This document shows positions 61,564 through 64,000 of a stretch of DNA of 64,000 nt, piece by piece. Position 1 is the first letter of the stretch, and the number at the start of each line of letters is the position of its first letter. A program made the position numbers and the translations under genes. Source of the DNA: Balneola vulgaris DSM 17893 (lineage in GTDB: Bacteria > Bacteroidota > Rhodothermia > Balneolales > Balneolaceae); assembly GCF_000375465.1 (NCBI RefSeq), contig NZ_AQXH01000001.1:558130-622129 (forward strand), in the 5' to 3' direction. Below the pieces are notes generated by a model. The model was given only the letters and a program-made list of their open reading frames with translations. It was not told the origin of the DNA and did no database searches.

Positions 61564-64000
61564 TTAGGTAGGATTATCATCCTGATTGTTTTGTTCTTCT
61601 TTGCTCTCTTTTCTCCCGAACAGTTTTCTGAATGGGCTAGCTAGTCTATTAAAAAAACTTTCCCATGTATTAAAACTAAACTCTGCCTCAACTCCAACTC
61701 CATTAATGTCTTGAGCTTGTTGAGAATCCTGACCATTAGAAATATTACTAAAGGTAGGATCTTGCCTGTGAAATGCCGTTACAGAAAATGTTCGATTGAT
61801 TTGATAGGTAGCACCAATATCACCAATGGTTGATTGTGCACCTGTGATTTGACCGTCTCGTCGTAATATAATACGGTCGTTATATAACCTTAATGCTAAG
61901 CCAAGATCAACTTGGTTATATGTATTAAGGTTGAAGTCGATATCGAAACTACTAATATCACTTCTTAAAAGTGAGTTAATTTGATTTGATAAAAGTGGAC
62001 TTATTACTTGGTTTGAAAGTAGCGGATTTAATACTGCTCCACTACTTGAAAAATTTTCGGTTAATGAAGATGCTCCGTTTACAGAGGTGGCTGGGATAAA
62101 ATCACCCATTAATAGGAAACTTGTTGCTTGAAGCAGTTTCTCATCTTCATTTCTATTTAAAGCTGCAATTTGAGTTGCAAGCGTGCTGTTTTGCCTTGAT
62201 TCAAAGTTGTTAGGTAGGCGGAAATAGAAATTATTCTCAATGCTTGAAAGCGATCCACTAATGGAAAGTACTAAGTCTACAGGGGTTCTTTGAATACTTT
62301 TCGGATCATTCAAGTCTAAATCGGCACGTGCTGTAGTCAGTGTTCGAATATTTGGTCGAGCCGAGTACACCGCATTTATATTAATACGAGCTTCATTGGG
62401 TTCCCCCTCCCACACAATACTTCCGCCTGGTTCAAGTACAAACCGACGAGTAAAGATATCTCCACTCACAAATTGATAGTTACCTCCACTTATATCAAAC
62501 CTACCAAAAATACTAAGGTCTTGATCTTCCAGTCGGATTCTAATTCTCCCTGTTCCATCAGCGGTAATAATATCTCCGGTTACTTCATCAAATATGAGTC
62601 GCACCTTCATTGGGTTATTTGCCACAAACTGAAGGTCTAATGTAAATCGTTCTGCAAAGGTTAAATCACCTAAATCTCTATCTAAATCAGTATTCGTGCC
62701 CTCACCTTCTTCTAACTCTCTGCCAATATTCTCGAAGGAGTTTACAAAGCGAATGAACTTATTGTCTTCGTTGAACTCAGTTTCTTCTAATAGCGGTAAC
62801 TCAACTTGAGAGAAATCTGATATTCTCATCGGTTCCGGTGTTGTAAGTACAGGATTCGCATTGGTTCCAGATATCCTTACAACTCCCGTTCCATAAGCCG
62901 TTCCAAAGAAAGGAGCCGTTGGATCAAAGTCGTTATTCAAGAACTGGAATTCATCCGTACGAATGGAGATATCCATATTATGGATGGGTTGAAAGCCGTT
63001 AAAATTATAATAGCCTTCTAGGGTTGCTGTACCACCCGATGGGTCTATGAGATAGATATCTTTAAATGTTAGCCCATCGGTCTTAGAAAAGGTCACGGGA
63101 CCTTGTGCATAATAATAAGTATCTAGGAAGCGTGGTTTAATATAAACGGCGTCATTTTGACCAATTTCGTAATCCACCTTAAAGTCATATGTATCGAGGT
63201 TCCCCCAAATGGCTCCATTTCCTGAGGCAACACCAGCCATCTCTGTAAACACTTTAGGCGCTAAAAACGGGATTACCCAGAGATCAACCGTATTGAAATC
63301 TAGGTCGAAATAAAAGAGTGAATCAGCTTCCGGGAATTGTCCTTGAACGGGCGCAAGTACATAGCCATCAAATTTGAGGTTCTGTCCTTGTCTATCATTC
63401 CGCTCGAAATAACTGGGGTATATGGTTGAATCTGTAAGTACCTGAAACTCCGTATCAAATCGATTTAATTCTTGGTTAAACCGACTGCTAATCTCTAGGT
63501 CACCTACAATATTACCATCAATTTCGAATGCCTGAAGATCAATATTACCCTCAATAGTAGGTATTCTAGTAAGTGTTCGAGTGGTAAAAATGCCATCCAG
63601 ATTTCCGCCAAAATCAATTCTGCCATTTACAATATCAGAGATACGATTGAGCTTGATACCTTGAAAGTAATAGTTAACCGAATCTTCAATTGTATTACTA
63701 AAAGCGCCATCTATACTGAATAGCTCTTCTTGGTTTTCGAAAGTAAAATCTTTGAAAATCAGCTTTTGATCGCGCGTAAATTCAAGAGATGGTATCCCTT
63801 CATTCCTCCATGCATATGTACTTGTTCCGAGATCAAACTGTGGGATCTGTACCGAAATGGTGGAATCATTTAATGAACCAACGGCTTCTAAACTCAAGCG
63901 AGCATCTTCACCTATTGTTTGAATGGAATTAGAAAAATGAAGCGAATCTCTATTTAGCGTAGCATTCAACTGAAACCCTTTATTGATGAAGTATGGAGTT
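61564..64000 (-). CDS. TamB/AsmA-like translocation and assembly protein (5' end outside)
   Basis: The frame is open to the window edge, so this is the C-terminal part (at least 812 residues) of a larger protein. It is a long beta-rich repeat protein whose C-terminus carries the TamB (DUF490) signatures: GRFDISGGNYQFVSGDIFTRRFVLEPGGSIVWEGEP and SLSSIENNFYFRLP. TamB spans the periplasm and with an Omp85 partner is involved in moving lipids or barrel proteins to the outer membrane. The N-terminal membrane anchor is not visible. It precedes rnr by 12 bp. Confidence 0.9.
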   Translation of the reverse strand, partial: TPYFINKGFQLNATLNRDSLHFSNSIQTIGEDARLSLEAVGSLNDSTISVQIPQFDLGTSTYAWRNEGIPSLEFTRDQKLIFKDFTFENQEELFSIDGAFSNTIEDSVNYYFQGIKLNRISDIVNGRIDFGGNLDGIFTTRTLTRIPTIEGNIDLQAFEIDGNIVGDLEISSRFNQELNRFDTEFQVLTDSTIYPSYFERNDRQGQNLKFDGYVLAPVQGQFPEADSLFYFDLDFNTVDLWVIPFLAPKVFTEMAGVASGNGAIWGNLDTYDFKVDYEIGQNDAVYIKPRFLDTYYYAQGPVTFSKTDGLTFKDIYLIDPSGGTATLEGYYNFNGFQPIHNMDISIRTDEFQFLNNDFDPTAPFFGTAYGTGVVRISGTNANPVLTTPEPMRISDFSQVELPLLEETEFNEDNKFIRFVNSFENIGRELEEGEGTNTDLDRDLGDLTFAERFTLDLQFVANNPMKVRLIFDEVTGDIITADGTGRIRIRLEDQDLSIFGRFDISGGNYQFVSGDIFTRRFVLEPGGSIVWEGEPNEARININAVYSARPNIRTLTTARADLDLNDPKSIQRTPVDLVLSISGSLSSIENNFYFRLPNNFESRQNSTLATQIAALNRNEDEKLLQATSFLLMGDFIPATSVNGASSLTENFSSSGAVLNPLLSNQVISPLLSNQINSLLRSDISSFDIDFNLNTYNQVDLGLALRLYNDRIILRRDGQITGAQSTIGDIGATYQINRTFSVTAFHRQDPTFSNISNGQDSQQAQDINGVGVEAEFSFNTWESFFNRLASPFRKLFGRKESKEEQNNQDDNPT

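Noticed and set aside
1-64000. CRISPR array, prophage or insertion sequence
   Set aside because: No short regular repeats with spacers, transposase, integrase or terminal inverted repeats were seen.

Overview
The window is a continuous stretch of chromosome from a Gram-negative member of the Bacteroidota/Balneolota (FCB) group. My best guess is a marine Balneolaceae-like bacterium; that rank is inference. The reasons are an AT-rich, densely packed genome with few Shine-Dalgarno sites, several exact TAnnTTTG promoter -7 elements (the Bacteroidota consensus), an ATP synthase subunit a with a cleavable signal peptide, an atp operon without atpD and atpC, a type 9 secretion plug homologue (DUF5103), and many lipoproteins and outer-membrane barrels. 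I see no CRISPR array, prophage or insertion sequence.

Layout. 1-7497 (minus): a three-gene operon for secreted DUF11-repeat proteins, ending in a giant surface protein that leaves the window. 7801-12129: a DUF58 / BatD-like / VWA module without a MoxR ATPase, interrupted by an oppositely oriented LytM lipoprotein. 12190-19179 (plus): mfd, three unrecognised pilin-like genes, a Sua5-type tRNA-modification enzyme and YwbE. 19291-22204: M42 peptidase, thioesterase and HD phosphohydrolase. 22215-26780 (minus): DUF3047, MMPL/RND exporter and MFS transporter. 26892-29124 (plus): a small anchored protein, an HTTM-like membrane protein and a membrane-anchored methyltransferase. 29127-36563 (minus): TolC, MlaC-like protein, glycosyltransferase, Wzi-like barrel, second glycosyltransferase and flippase, probably an envelope glycan unit.

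36644-46363 (minus) is one long candidate operon: guaB, glycosyltransferase, LytM peptidase, bactofilin, atpZ, atpI-like, atpB-E-F-H-A-G and finally tRNA-Ser(UGA), closed by a strong terminator. 46487-47599 holds two convergent unrecognised genes sharing one hairpin. 47718-51962 (minus) carries a PTS IIA protein, a PBP4-type DD-peptidase, a sigma-54 response regulator and folD. 52130-56104 (plus) carries ccmB, holB, dapF and the T9SS plug homologue. 56101-64000 (minus) carries a TamB-like protein (5' end outside), RNase R and a metallopeptidase-propeller-barrel fusion.

The dominant theme is the cell envelope: surface stalks, peptidoglycan hydrolases, outer-membrane biogenesis, glycans and export, set among housekeeping genes. 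The most promising little-described candidates are the DUF11 surface operon (1-7497), the pilin-like trio (15619-18003) and the HTTM/methyltransferase trio (26892-29124).
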